17,371 nt of DNA, taken from assembly GCA_902459845.2 (NCBI GenBank), contig CABPSV020000031.1, forward strand, positions 25,221 through 42,591, in the 5' to 3' direction. Origin of the DNA: Hepatocystis sp. ex Piliocolobus tephrosceles (taxonomy: Eukaryota; Apicomplexa; Aconoidasida; Haemosporida; Plasmodiidae). The notes beneath the pieces were generated by a model. The model did not search any database. It was not told where the DNA came from and worked only from the letters and a program-made list of their open reading frames with translations. Below, one piece after another: positions 1 to 9,322 of the stretch (positions are counted from its first letter, which is position 1; the number at the start of each line of letters is the position of its first letter). Position numbers and translations under genes: made by a program.

Positions 1-73
1 ATTTATTTTATTTTATTTTATTTTTTTCGGCAAAGTAACAATAACATGCAAGAGATCGTACATTTTATATACT

Positions 74-1641
74 TTAATTTGCATGGGCATTAATATTGGT
101 ATTTGTATTAAATTTATGATGCGTATCTGATTGTATATTATTATTTATGTTAATGTTATAAGGTCTAGTGTTATTCATATTTTTGTTCATGTTATACATA
201 GAATTGAATTGCTTAAAGCGATTAGTGTTTTTGAGTTTATTATTTTGATTATTATTATTATTACTAGTATTTTTATTTTTATATTTTAGTGTTTTTTGTA
301 AGGTTTCATCTGTTGGTGGTTTATTTAACATTTGTACAATAAAATTTGAACGCATAGTTAGGTTTTGTGTTTTATCAATAATTTTTTGATATAAATTAGG
401 CATAGTAGTTGAAATTTGTATACAATTTTTTTCACTATCAATTTTAGCATCTAATTTTGCATTTCGAATTAAGTTAACAATCCATTTTTCAGCATCTTCT
501 TTTGACAAATTAACTTTATCAGCAATCATATCAATATTAATTGAAGTATGAATACGACAATAAGTTTCAAAAATTATAAATCTACACTGTTCTTCAATAT
601 ATGGTTTTAATTTATATAAAAAAACATCTTTACTACATATAGTACCAATGTTTGCAATACATTTTTGTGCCATATTAAAATCGTATTCTATAAATATTGA
701 TATTAATAACATAGTAAAAGAATCTGAGTATTTATATTTCAATATATTTAATGTATTTAATATTAAATCAAAATGTTCTTTTCTGTTTCTATAAAATATA
801 GCATAAACACAATAATATCTTATAATATGAGGACATATAATTGTTAATACTGTTATGTTTTTTTCATCCATAAACCATTCTTGAAAAGTTGAAAGTATTG
901 AATGTTTTGTGTATATATTTTTAACATGTATTAAATATAAAAAAAAATGAAAAATTAAAATTAATGCCCAATGAATAAGCCAACTTCTTTGTAACATAAT
1001 TTCATTTTTTGATGCTTTATCTTTATTTAATAATTGACTTAATGTAATTATTGTTTCAATACATACATTAACTTCGTTTAAAATTTCATCCTTAACTACA
1101 AGTTTATTATCCATATTTATGGTAAACATATATTCTTCATTATTCAAATTAATAAAATAACTGTTAATAATATTACTAATAATACCCCAATAACATGTTT
1201 TTATTTTTGGTGAATCAGATATATTAATAATAATTTCAGATATATTTAAAATATAAATTAATAAATAACTTTTACTTTTTTGGTAATCTTTTTTTTGATA
1301 ATAATATCTACTTAATTTTAAAACCTGATCATCTATATTGTCAGAAAATGTATAAGTTTTATTTTTATTTAGATTCATAGTATTACACCATTCACGTAAG
1401 GCCATGACATTTTTTTTTTCGATTGTATTGGCACCCATTTGATTTGTACAATCGGCTTTATACAAACTCATAGCCTCTTGAAATTGTTCTACTTCTGCAC
1501 TTAAACTAACTAAACAATTAGATATTACTCCTCGATTACCATTCGTAAATTCATTCTCTATACTCGCGATTTCTTTTTCACATCCTTCATTAATAATGTT
1601 AAGGTTGTTCTCAATTTCGTCATCATTTAAAACCTAAGCAC

Positions 1642-1695
<54 letters not shown>

Positions 1696-2025
1696 GATAT
1701 TTGTGGTGTAAAGAAGAAATGGTAAAAAAAAAAAATTACATATAGAATAGCGTCAAATATAATAGATTGACTTAACGGCGAAAGAGTGTTAAGCAAAATT
1801 AAAATATACGAACACAAAAAAAAAAAAAAAAAATGCATATTTATAAAACTGATAATTATTCGTTTGTTAATTTAATTGTTTATTTTTTATTTTTTTTTGT
1901 ACCTTATTTTCTTTAAGCCATTCTAAAATTATCTGAGTCATATGTGGGTCCAAGTAAGAGCAAATTTTACAAATCAAATCGGATTGATCCTTCTCAGCAC
2001 AAATACTATTTTGTATATCATCCAT
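74..2025 (-). CDS. EIF3E: Eukaryotic translation initiation factor 3 subunit E (two exons)
   Basis: Subunit e of eIF3, the cytosolic complex that recruits the 40S ribosome to mRNA. Seen: exon 1 is 2025-1903 (41 codons, MDDIQNS start, donor AAG|GTACAA). The intron is 1902-1634, with a 48-nt pyrimidine run on the coding strand and acceptor CTTAG. Exon 2 is 1633-74. Both joins are phase 0, giving about 560 residues, against roughly 445 in human. The N-terminal helix (SYLDPHMTQIILEWL) and the block RSWLIHWALILIF match the family. The C-terminal PCI/winged-helix signature is nearly identical to animal eIF3e: FIIFETYCRIH, then IVNLIRNAKLDAKID at about residues 388-440. The extra length is mainly an Asn-rich tail after about residue 490, typical of Plasmodium. 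A start at the internal ATG at 1471 would remove the conserved first 95 residues. Identity is certain; exon borders are very likely. Confidence 0.95.
1634..1902 (-). other. Intron 1 of eIF3e with a 48-nt homopolymer tract
   Basis: The intron starts GTACAA and ends CTTAG on the minus strand. The A-run at 1645-1692 is read as T48, a polypyrimidine tract ending about ten bases before the acceptor. An open stretch at 1623-1838 on this strand is only translated poly-T and is not a gene. Confidence 0.8.
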
Positions 2026-2372
2026 TTTTTTGTGTTTTATTTATTTTTTTTTTTTTCTTGGGTTGGCAAAAATATATGGTATGATATGTTTTTTTTTTTT
2101 TTTTTTTTTTTGTTATTTAGTCAGGTAAGCTTAGTAAAATAATTTTATATATACTGTTAAAATGCGGTGGTAGTTTTTATTGCACAATATTACTATCTTA
2201 TAGTCTACCTTCTTTGAGTTTTCTTCTTTAAATAAAAAGGAAAACCATATATATAAAAAAAAAAAAAAAATCTGGTAAAATAAAATTTTTATGTTCCTAT
2301 TTTATAAATAATTATTTTATAAATAATACGAATATTTCTTGTTATTAAAAAAAAAGTAACATAAAACTGGAG
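2026..2372. other. Spacer upstream of eIF3e
   Basis: This should hold the eIF3e promoter and 5' leader. It contains T-runs near 2042-2056 and 2090-2111, an A-run near 2256-2270, and a short region with more G/C around 2163-2212. No open frame or convincing RNA was found. Confidence 0.5.
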
Positions 2373-2758
2373 TTATGCATAATTAAAATGTTGATTATTA
2401 TACTGTTTCAATAACTTTTGTTCTGATGTAATATTTGCATTTACATGTAAAGATTCTGCTTTTCTCGTGATTGTATAAATAGGGTATGAGTAAAATTTGG
2501 TAGAAAATATGCAAATATATGAATTTGTATTATAATGTTTGTATGTTTATAATATTTGTATGTTTAAACATGTAGGTGTACATTACAGCTTTAATTACGC
2601 TCTGATCGACATCCATATAACAGTATATGGGCTATTTGTAGTACTTTCTCCCTATTTTTAAAAGTAAATATATTCGCATTTCTGTGATTATATTATTATG
2701 TTTCATACATACATATTTGATCACTTGTTTTTACATATGTACATATATTTATATTTAC

Positions 2759-2807
<49 letters not shown>

Positions 2808-3044
2808 TTTAAATTTTTTTTATACTGAATTGTAAAAAATGTATTTTGTTTATCGAACATTTCTTAAGCAAACCCTAAAAAGAAAAAAAAAAAAATGCAT
2901 ATGTACTAGTACGTTTATTTAATTAGCTCCATCGCAATTTATTACAAAATGTAATACTAATTTTATTTTATTTTATTATTATTATTATTTTTTTTTTAAT
3001 TAAAATAAAAATATTAAAACTTGTAAATATAAATAGCCATTGGT

Positions 3045-3075
<31 letters not shown>

Positions 3076-3247
3076 NNNNNNNNNNNNNNNNNNNNNNNNN
3101 NNNNNNNNNNNNNNNNNNNNNNNNNNNNNATATATATATATGAATAAAAAATATGAAAAATAAAAGATTTTAATAATAAATATTACAAAAATATTAAAAA
3201 AAAAAAAAATTAAATACAACGCAGCTCTGGGGATTTTATAAAAATTC
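2373..3247 (-). CDS. Possible small spliced gene, C-terminal exons (hypothetical)
   Basis: Not recognised. Three GC-richer islands on the minus strand can be joined with matching phases. Exon A is 3247-3218, after the strong acceptor TTTCCTTTCTCTTTAG, with donor GTATTT. Exon B is 2651-2599, after AATAG, with donor GTAATT. Exon C is 2455-2373, after GCAG, ending in TAA. The joined frame reads NFYKIPRAALEKVLQIAHIL, then LYGCRSEQSLHVNAN, then ITSEQKLLKQYNNQHFNYA, about 54 residues of normal, non-repetitive composition. The intron between A and B contains the 54-N gap and an (AT)n tract. A 5' exon is missing; the island at 4378-4296 ends in the right phase with a good GTATAT donor and could supply it. 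An alternative splice of B and C (exon C from 2463) also stays open in another frame of B. This could be chance in low-complexity DNA, so confidence is low. Confidence 0.3.
2766..2804. repeat. (AT)n dinucleotide tract
   Basis: About 19 uninterrupted AT units, followed by T-runs. It lies inside the proposed intron of the small spliced gene, or in plain spacer if that gene is not real. Such tracts are common between Plasmodium genes. Confidence 0.9.
3076..3129. other. Assembly gap (54 N)
   Basis: A run of 54 N lies between a long T-run (about 3050-3075) and an (AT)n tract. It marks unresolved low-complexity sequence of unknown true length. Confidence 0.98.
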
Positions 3248-4195
3248 CTAAAGAGAAAGGAAACAAAAAAAAAAAAAGAAATAACAAATAGTAATGTTTT
3301 ACATATGTGATAATATGTTTTTACATAACTTTTTATTTGCAATTGGAAAAAAAAAAAAAATAATAAAATTAATCGATATGCGAGAAATAAAAGACGTATA
3401 GCATTATAGGTTGATCAACAAATATATATTTATGTAAAATATGCATACTGCGAATTTTTATAATGAACAAAAAATTATTATGTTAATTACTCTCAACAAT
3501 AGTAAAAACTTTACACAACCATAACATAAAAATATTTAAGTTTTTCAATATTATGAATGTGCTTGAGATTGCATAATAGAAGTCATTTAAAAACTCAATG
3601 ACTTTATTTTTTTTTTACACAGATTAACAGTATTAAATACTAGAATGGAAAATATATTCATTTTTTAAAACAATTTTTATGTAACAGTATGTCCTCTACA
3701 AATAGTGATATTATAAACAAGTAAACAAACATATCAACAAATAGATATATAAGTGAACATATATATATGGACAAGTGAAAAAATGAATAAATAAAAAAAA
3801 TGAATAAATAAAAATATTAATAAAAATGAAAACGTATCATATTTAAAAAATATGTTAATAAATAAATAAAATAAACAAAAAAGAAAGAAATAAAATAAAT
3901 AAATAACAAAATATAATAAAAAAATAAAAAAATTAATTCAATGAATAAACAAATATTTAAATAAATAAATGAATAAACAAATTCAAATGTTACACATATT
4001 CAATTATACACATATGTAATTTATATTTATATACATGTAATTATATGCATTCAGTATATTATTATTTATTTTATTTTTTTTTTATGCTATCTTTTAAAAA
4101 ACTACTATTATTTCAGATATTTAATATCTAATTATAAAATTGCGTATTCATATGCTTATGAATTAATTTAAATGTTTTTTTATTTTTACTATAAT
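3248..4195. other. Gene-poor AT-rich stretch
   Basis: No gene could be supported. From about 3775 to 3985 it is low-complexity sequence built on AATAAA/AAATAAAT, with no stable period. Around 3410-3560 and 3600-3720 there are slightly GC-richer patches with plausible splice-like signals on both strands (for example TTTCCATTCTAG near 3643 on minus and TTTTACACAG near 3613-3622 on plus). No consistent gene model emerged. Confidence 0.5.
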
Positions 4196-4216
4196 TCATT
4201 GAACATTTATACGTAC

Positions 4217-4378
4217 CAGTAGCATTCTGCAGATTAATAAAACTTTATATGTATAAAGAAATGAAAGTGTATTTATCTTTAAGTATAATATATACAATGT
4301 TTCGATTATCGGTTGTCCAGTAAATCGAAAAAATGTATAAACGTGATATATAAATATAGCTACGTTATGAGTAAACAT
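4217..4378 (-). other. GC-richer island: possible 5' exon plus microexon, or structured RNA
   Basis: The minus strand has an ATG at 4378 followed by 27 open codons, ending in the motif RFTGQPIIET, with a good donor GTATAT after 4296. At 4226-4217 lies a 10-nt segment framed by the acceptor ATTAATCTGCAG and the donor GTACGT, which looks like a microexon. The same DNA contains an 8-bp perfect stem (TTTCGATT at 4300-4307 with AATCGAAA at 4323-4330), so an RNA gene is also possible. No family was recognised. Confidence 0.25.
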
Positions 4379-4534
4379 GCTCTTTTTTTTTCTTTTCTTT
4401 ATATAAGGGTGTTAATATTAGCTCTTACATAATATATTATATTGGTTGTTTTGTTTTTTTATTTTGTTTCATTCAAGTTTAATTTTTTTTTTTTTTTTTT
4501 TTTTCTATTATTACTAACATTATGTAATGTAATG

Positions 4535-4566
<32 letters not shown>

Positions 4567-5220
4567 TTATTTTGTTACATCTTTATGCACGCATTTAAGT
4601 GTATAAATTTGTGATGCATATATTAAGCACTCTCTTTATAGCTAAAAAAAAAAAAAATAAAATGTATGTGTGTGGTTGATATGAGAAAATATCAGCTATT
4701 TTGTTTTTTAGTTTTTTTTTACTTTCTTTTTTATTTTTTTTAAATAAAAAACTTTTGTAGATAATATAAAATTATGATTTTTACGAAGTGGAATGCGTGT
4801 GAAGTTAGTTTAAAATATTACACACATTTTAGTTTAGTTGTTAATAATTCTTACTTAGCACACTGTAACACACAAAAAAACAATGTGTATACATATATGT
4901 ATTGTTTTTTTTTAGTATAAATCAGTAGAATATGTTAGTGCGAAAATCTTACAAAAAAAAAAAAAAATGAAATAATAGATAAATTAAAATCATTTTTTTT
5001 ATATATATGTACGGATCATATATAGGTTTTGAACTTATGTTATTTTACTTTCAATTTTTGATTATAATCTATATTACTACATTAATTTTAGTATATTTAT
5101 GAAAACTGAACAATCTTATAAGTACTGAATATTACTAAAACATTCTGTTTGCTCTTTATTTGTTTTTTGTGCTGTTTTGTAAGTGTACATTTTTCCAAAA
5201 GTCTTCATCATCATCATCAT

Positions 5221-5256
<36 letters not shown>

Positions 5257-5396
5257 TATTTCTTATTTCTACATTTTTTTTATATTTTGATTAATTTATG
5301 TAAGTCAAAATAAAATAATTTAAAACAGTTTTATGAAAACTGTAAAAATTTTACATATATATGGATAATAAAATTAAACATAATTACATATTACAC

Positions 5397-5427
<31 letters not shown>

Positions 5428-5547
5428 TTTGTAATTTTTACATGTTTTAAATTATAGTGAATAGTACTTTTATAAAATTAAAAAACGTTTATATATACAT
5501 AAAAAACGCAAATACAAATGAAGGTATAAAAAAAAAAAAATGAGAAA
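4379..5547. other. Spacer rich in homopolymer runs
   Basis: It contains T-runs around 4485-4504, 4539-4565 and 5223-5253, A-runs near 4644-4656, 4954-4967 and 5398-5421, and a (TCA)6 microsatellite at 5205-5222. Small AG/GT signals next to these runs can be read as splice sites, but no coherent frame results. No gene is supported. Confidence 0.5.
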
Positions 5548-5757
5548 ATGATTTTTTTTTACTGTTTTATTATATTTTATTTGGTATACAATTGTAGCTC
5601 AAATAAGAGTAGTGGCATATGTTGTAGTAATAATAACCGAAATGATGGTAGTAATAGTAGTAATAGAGATTGTACTATAATTATTAAAAATAAAAGTTCT
5701 ATTATATTAAATTTTTTCAATTTCTGTATGTGCGTTCATACATATGTTTATGAATAA
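5548..5757 (+). CDS. Doubtful 69-residue open frame, Asn/Ser-rich
   Basis: The frame opens with a short hydrophobic stretch (MIFFYCFIIFYLVYNC) that comes partly from a T-run, then reads SSNKSSGICCSNNNRNDGSN. The Asn/Ser-rich middle has a base composition nearer to coding DNA than its surroundings (5595-5675). No family, no splice context and no homologous motif were seen. It may be a short secreted protein, an exon fragment, or part of a UTR with an AGT/AAT microsatellite. It is listed because it is the only island of this kind in its kilobase. Confidence 0.15.
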   Translation: MIFFYCFIIFYLVYNCSSNKSSGICCSNNNRNDGSNSSNRDCTIIIKNKSSIILNFFNFCMCVHTYVYE

Positions 5758-6803
5758 ACATACAAACGTGATTATACTGGTACAAACAAGAAAAAAAAAA
5801 AAAGAAGAGGGTCCTTTATTCATGTATCCAATAACAACAATGTGTTAGTTGTAATAAGAGTGCCATTATTATATGACATTTGTTTTATATGTGATAACAT
5901 TTTTAAATATATGTATAATACATATTAGAAAGGAAAAAATAAAATAATTAAAAAAATATAAATAATTCGCACTAGGACATTTTTTAAAAAGCCAATTGTT
6001 TTGAGATTCATAAAAAATAAATTAATAGTTTATCTTTACTTTTATTTTTGTTTTTTTTATTTTTAATATTTTTGCATACATATTTATAGAATATATATTG
6101 TTTTTAGTGCTAAGTGTGGAAAAAAAAAAGTACGGTTAAATATGAATTGAAAATTAAAAATATATTATGTTGTTAGAAGGTTAAAAAAAAATATTTACAT
6201 GAAATAGGACATGTATAATAAAAATACAGTTACATAAACATTATAATAGAGTATAAATGGCAAATAAATGAGTATATCGATTCATGTAGATATACACATT
6301 TAATCAGATATAATTAAAAAAAACAAAAATAATAAAAAAAGGTTAAAAATGTAGATGAATCTTTTAAAAGCTTTAAAATAAATAGATTTATGCAATTTGT
6401 GCATGTATTTTTATACTGATTTATTTTTTTGTTTAAATACATTCATATACATTTTTATCGACATCAAACAATGAATAGATGAAAAAAAAAAATTTTAAAG
6501 AAGATAGTCTATATAGATATTACATAAAAATTATAATATTGACATTTTATTATTGTATCATTGTATTTTTTTATAATGTGTTGTATAATACACATTTTAG
6601 TGGACATAGTAAAATAAAAAATGATCCGAGATGTATTGGAAAAAAAAAAAGTATACAAGTATATTTTTTTTTTATATAGGCGTAATGTCTAGAGATATAA
6701 ATATATTTTTTTTTACGTTTAAAAAAATGAAAAATAAAGAACAAATAAAAAGAAAAATTTGTCTTCATTTGTGTAGGTAGTATTGTGTGTTTTTATAATT
6801 AAA
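5758..6803. other. Spacer with no supported gene
   Basis: Mostly A/T with short homopolymers. A 66-codon open frame at 6479-6679 (plus) begins in an A-run. It has a hydrophobic middle and a basic end (THFSGHSKIKNDPRCIGKKK), but it has no upstream promoter-like or splice context that could be verified. Nothing else was recognised. Confidence 0.4.
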
Positions 6804-6957
6804 AATGCTACACTGGACATCCTAGTATTTACATTTTTTGTAATATCCAAAAATATAGGAATAGGTATATATATACATGTCTTATAAGGACAGCTCTAAA
6901 TAAAGTCAAACTATTCCTACAACTTTGTAAGGAATAGTGTATAAGGATTATATCATT
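6804..6957. other. Structured GC-richer island, candidate non-coding RNA
   Basis: This block has clearly more G and C than its surroundings. It contains the hairpin ACTATTCCT (6910-6918) / AGGAATAGT (6930-6938), extended inward by ACA/TGT across a one-base bulge. It also contains TGTCTT/AAGGACA (six pairs with one G-T) around 6878-6893, and TTACA/TGTAA around an all-T loop near 6829-6843. A second copy of AGGAATAG at about 6857 could compete for CTATTCCT, giving two alternative folds. An open frame of about 45 codons on plus and another on minus cross the block, so a small exon cannot be excluded. No known RNA family was recognised and the strand is undetermined. Confidence 0.3.
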
Positions 6958-7250
6958 TTGTTAAATAGTAAAATTTTTATTATAAAAAAAAAAAAAGTAT
7001 ATATTTAAAAAAAAAAAAAAAAGATATTGCAATTAATTTCTTCATATAGTTTAAGTTGAGATTCTCTATAATTGAAACATTTGTAATTTCTTTTTATTTT
7101 TATGACATTTGTTTTAGAGTTGCTAAGATAATATAATATTAATATATGTTTTTATCGAAATTATATAAAATTTGTACTAAAAACGGTAATACTAAATCAA
7201 TGTATCTTTTTTTTTTTTATTAAACGATAAATAAAATATTAATCATTTCT
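6958..7250. other. AT-rich spacer before the 22-bp repeats
   Basis: A-runs near 6984-6996 and 7008-7022 and a T-run near 7207-7218. No open frame or RNA was recognised. Confidence 0.5.
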
Positions 7251-7558
7251 AAAACTTTTACGTATGTTTAGTAAAACTTTTACGTATGTTTAGTAAAACT
7301 TTTACGTATGTTTAGTAAAACTTTTACGTATGTTTAGTAAAGCTTTTACGTATGTTTAGTAAAGCTTTTACATATGTTTAGTAAAACTTTTACGTATGTT
7401 TAGTAAAACTTTTACGTATGTTTAGTAAAACTTTTACGTATGTTTAGTAAAACTTTTACGTATGTTTAGTAAAACTTTTACGTATGTTTAGTAAAACTTT
7501 TACGTATGTTTAGTAAATCTTTTATGTATGTTTATTAAAACTTTTACGTATGTTAAGT
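7251..7558. repeat. Tandem array, 14 copies of a 22-bp unit
   Basis: Fourteen consecutive 22-bp units, each of the form AAAACTTTTACGTATG plus TTTAGT, fill the block. Units 1-4 and 7-12 are identical. Units 5 and 6 have AAAGC at the start and unit 6 also has ACATATG. Units 13 and 14, the ones nearest the Asn-rich gene, are the most diverged. Each unit carries the palindrome TACGTA, so palindromes recur about every two helical turns. The period is not a multiple of three, so the array is not a coding repeat. On the minus strand, unit 12 supplies the TAA that ends the extended frame of the Asn-rich gene. Confidence 0.97.
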
Positions 7559-7736
7559 ACATTTTTGTTATGCCGGTTTTTGTAACAATATATCTGTATA
7601 TACATAAATTTAAAAATTTATTTACATCATTTGATATATTATCAATATTCGCATTGTTAACAATTTTTATTTTGTTATCATTTGCTTCATTAGGAATTAT
7701 ATGCCTCTTGTTTAAAATATTATCAGTTATGTTAAT
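7500..7736 (-). CDS. Coding-like continuation beyond the TAG of the Asn-rich gene
   Basis: Immediately after the TAG at 7737-7739 the same minus-strand frame reads INITDNILNKRHIIPNEAND, NKIKIVNNANIDNISNDVNK and on, for 78 codons to TAA inside the 22-bp array. Composition (Asn, Asp, Lys, Ile, with GAA, GCA and GAT codons) matches the upstream coding region more than the neighbouring spacer. Two explanations fit. First, a 105-nt in-frame intron, 7841-7737: donor GTAAAT after an AAT codon, branch-like TACTAAT, acceptor ACCTAG, both joins phase 0, giving 554 residues. Second, a substitution, sequencing error or readthrough at the TAG, giving about 589. The last part (from about 7590 down) looks less coding-like. 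Confidence 0.5.
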   Translation of the reverse strand: MNITDNILNKRHIIPNEANDNKIKIVNNANIDNISNDVNKFLNLCIYRYIVTKTGITKMYLTYVKVLINIHKRFTKHT

Positions 7737-9269
7737 CTAGGTATTAGTATTGTTATAATTACTATTACTATTATTATTCATGTAAAACAAAATAGGCTCT
7801 TTGTTTGTTGATTTGTTTGTTATATAATCATTTATATTTACATTAACATACTCATTTTCGATGTTATTACATATATCATTTTGTCCGATCACCATATTGA
7901 CACTAGGTAGTTTATTTTTTATGTTATTAATAGAAGGATCCGGATTAGTGTTTATGTTGTCTAAATACAAATTGGAATCGCTTGGTGTATTGTTTATGCA
8001 GTTCATATTATTTATGTTGATCATGTTAACCATGTTCGACATGTTGTTTATTCCGGTCACATTGTTTACGTTAGTCAGTGTAGGAGTGTTTGCTGTTGTA
8101 CTTGTATCAGTAATAATGTCTGAGCTCATTGGGCTAGCCACCATTCCGTTCGATACTCCATTTACATAATATTCATTATTTAAATTATTTAAGTGATAAC
8201 TTTCACTTTTAATATTTAATGCGATATTATTATTATTATTATTATTGCTACCAAATTTGTAATAAACGTTTGGTACATTATTATATATTTTATTATAATT
8301 AAAAGTGCCGTTATTATTAGCAGTTGTAGTAACCGTAGTAGTATTGTTTATTGAATTATTATTACAGTTTATATTAGCTGGATTATTTAGTGTGCTATTA
8401 TAACATACTACTTCATAATTCTGTTGTATATTTGGAGCATTTTTATTATCATTTATTTTACAATTATTTAACTTATTTTCATTATTTTCATATTTATTTA
8501 ATAATAAACTTAAATCATCATGCTTAATTATCCATGGTTTATGATTATTTAATTTATTATTTATTAACAAATTGTCGTATATAACATTATTTTTTGGAAG
8601 CATATTAAAAATATTTTTTACATTGTTATTATTATAAAATAAATTATTCCCATAAGTATAATTGTATGGTATAATGCTTGTATTTGTGTTCTCTTCAAAC
8701 GGAATTATAGCTAATTCAGAGCATGCGTTTGTATTTTCTTCTGTGTTATTTTTTGATAATAAGTAGTCATTGTTTTTTTCATTATTACTACTGGTATATA
8801 TATTATTAGTTGTTAAGTTAAAAAAAGAGTTGTTTGGTGAATTTTCTTTCAACCTATTATATGCTGAATAATTAAAATTTTTTTTTTTTTGTAATTCATT
8901 AATTTTATTAAAATTGGACATATTTATTTTATTTGATGATAATGTATTAAACAAATTATAATCATTTTCATCATCAGGTGTAATTTTTATTTTTTTTTTC
9001 ATTTCATTATAATTTATTTCTAACTTTTTTTTTCTTTTCATAGTCGAGTTTTTATTAATTCTGTTTAAATCATAATTGTTTTCATTTTGATCTGTAGAAC
9101 AAAAACAAAATTTACTTTTTTTATTTGGTGGGGGCATATTTTTCATATTACTTACGTAATTATCTTCATTTTTGTAATCGTTAATATTTTCAAAAGCTCT
9201 TTTTGTATTCTTTTTTGAAATTTTACGATTTAACACACTTTCATTATTAATGTACCTATTAGTATCCAT
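7737..9269 (-). CDS. Asn-rich protein of unknown function, probably nuclear
   Basis: Not recognised. A single open frame of 510 codons starts at ATG 9269 (context AAAATAATGG). The N-terminal quarter is basic and more complex: FENINDYKNED, then MPPPNKKSKFCFC (about residues 45-57), and a lysine cluster MKRKKK...MKKKIKI (about 77-96) that could act as a nuclear localisation signal. The rest is Asn-rich with poly-Asn runs, Thr-rich patches (TTTVTTTANNN) and short hydrophobic islands. No zinc finger, AP2 or kinase motif was seen. The TAG at 7737-7739 may not be the true end. The same frame stays open and coding-like for 78 more codons down to TAA at 7500-7502 (see separate entry). The gene lies in tandem with USB1, whose stop is 1.5 kb upstream. 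Confidence 0.8.
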   Translation of the reverse strand: MDTNRYINNESVLNRKISKKNTKRAFENINDYKNEDNYVSNMKNMPPPNKKSKFCFCSTDQNENNYDLNRINKNSTMKRKKKLEINYNEMKKKIKITPDDENDYNLFNTLSSNKINMSNFNKINELQKKKNFNYSAYNRLKENSPNNSFFNLTTNNIYTSSNNEKNNDYLLSKNNTEENTNACSELAIIPFEENTNTSIIPYNYTYGNNLFYNNNNVKNIFNMLPKNNVIYDNLLINNKLNNHKPWIIKHDDLSLLLNKYENNENKLNNCKINDNKNAPNIQQNYEVVCYNSTLNNPANINCNNNSINNTTTVTTTANNNGTFNYNKIYNNVPNVYYKFGSNNNNNNNIALNIKSESYHLNNLNNEYYVNGVSNGMVASPMSSDIITDTSTTANTPTLTNVNNVTGINNMSNMVNMININNMNCINNTPSDSNLYLDNINTNPDPSINNIKNKLPSVNMVIGQNDICNNIENEYVNVNINDYITNKSTNKEPILFYMNNNSNSNYNNTNT

Positions 9270-9322
9270 TATTTTGTAAAACCTACTTTGTGTGTGAAAT
9301 CAGTATCAGTACAAGTGTTTAA

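Noticed and set aside
1623..1838. Minus-strand open frame of 71 codons
   Set aside because: It is mostly translated poly-T inside and around the eIF3e intron.
2205..2480. Possible C/D snoRNA boxes (TGATGT, TCTGATG) upstream of eIF3e
   Set aside because: No matching C and D box pair with terminal stem could be found.
2613..2630. Hairpin CCATATA-ACAG-TATATGG as an RNA gene
   Set aside because: It is a short AT-rich stem that falls within the proposed exon 2651-2599; alone it does not support an RNA.
2968..3342. Minus-strand open frame of 124 codons crossing the N gap
   Set aside because: It begins at TTG, reads through unknown bases and homopolymers; only the segment NFYKIPRAAL was kept, as a possible exon.
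6479..6679. Possible YebC/TACO1-like fragment (SGHSKIKN)
   Set aside because: The resemblance to the family's GHSKW/GHNKW start is only a few residues, and no downstream exon with the rest of the domain was found.
7528..7740. Plus-strand 70-codon hydrophobic frame (MFIKTFTYVKYI...)
   Set aside because: It is the mirror of the coding-like minus-strand continuation of the Asn-rich gene and begins in the 22-bp array.
7861..8169. Plus-strand 102-codon frame
   Set aside because: Shadow of the Asn-rich gene on the opposite strand.
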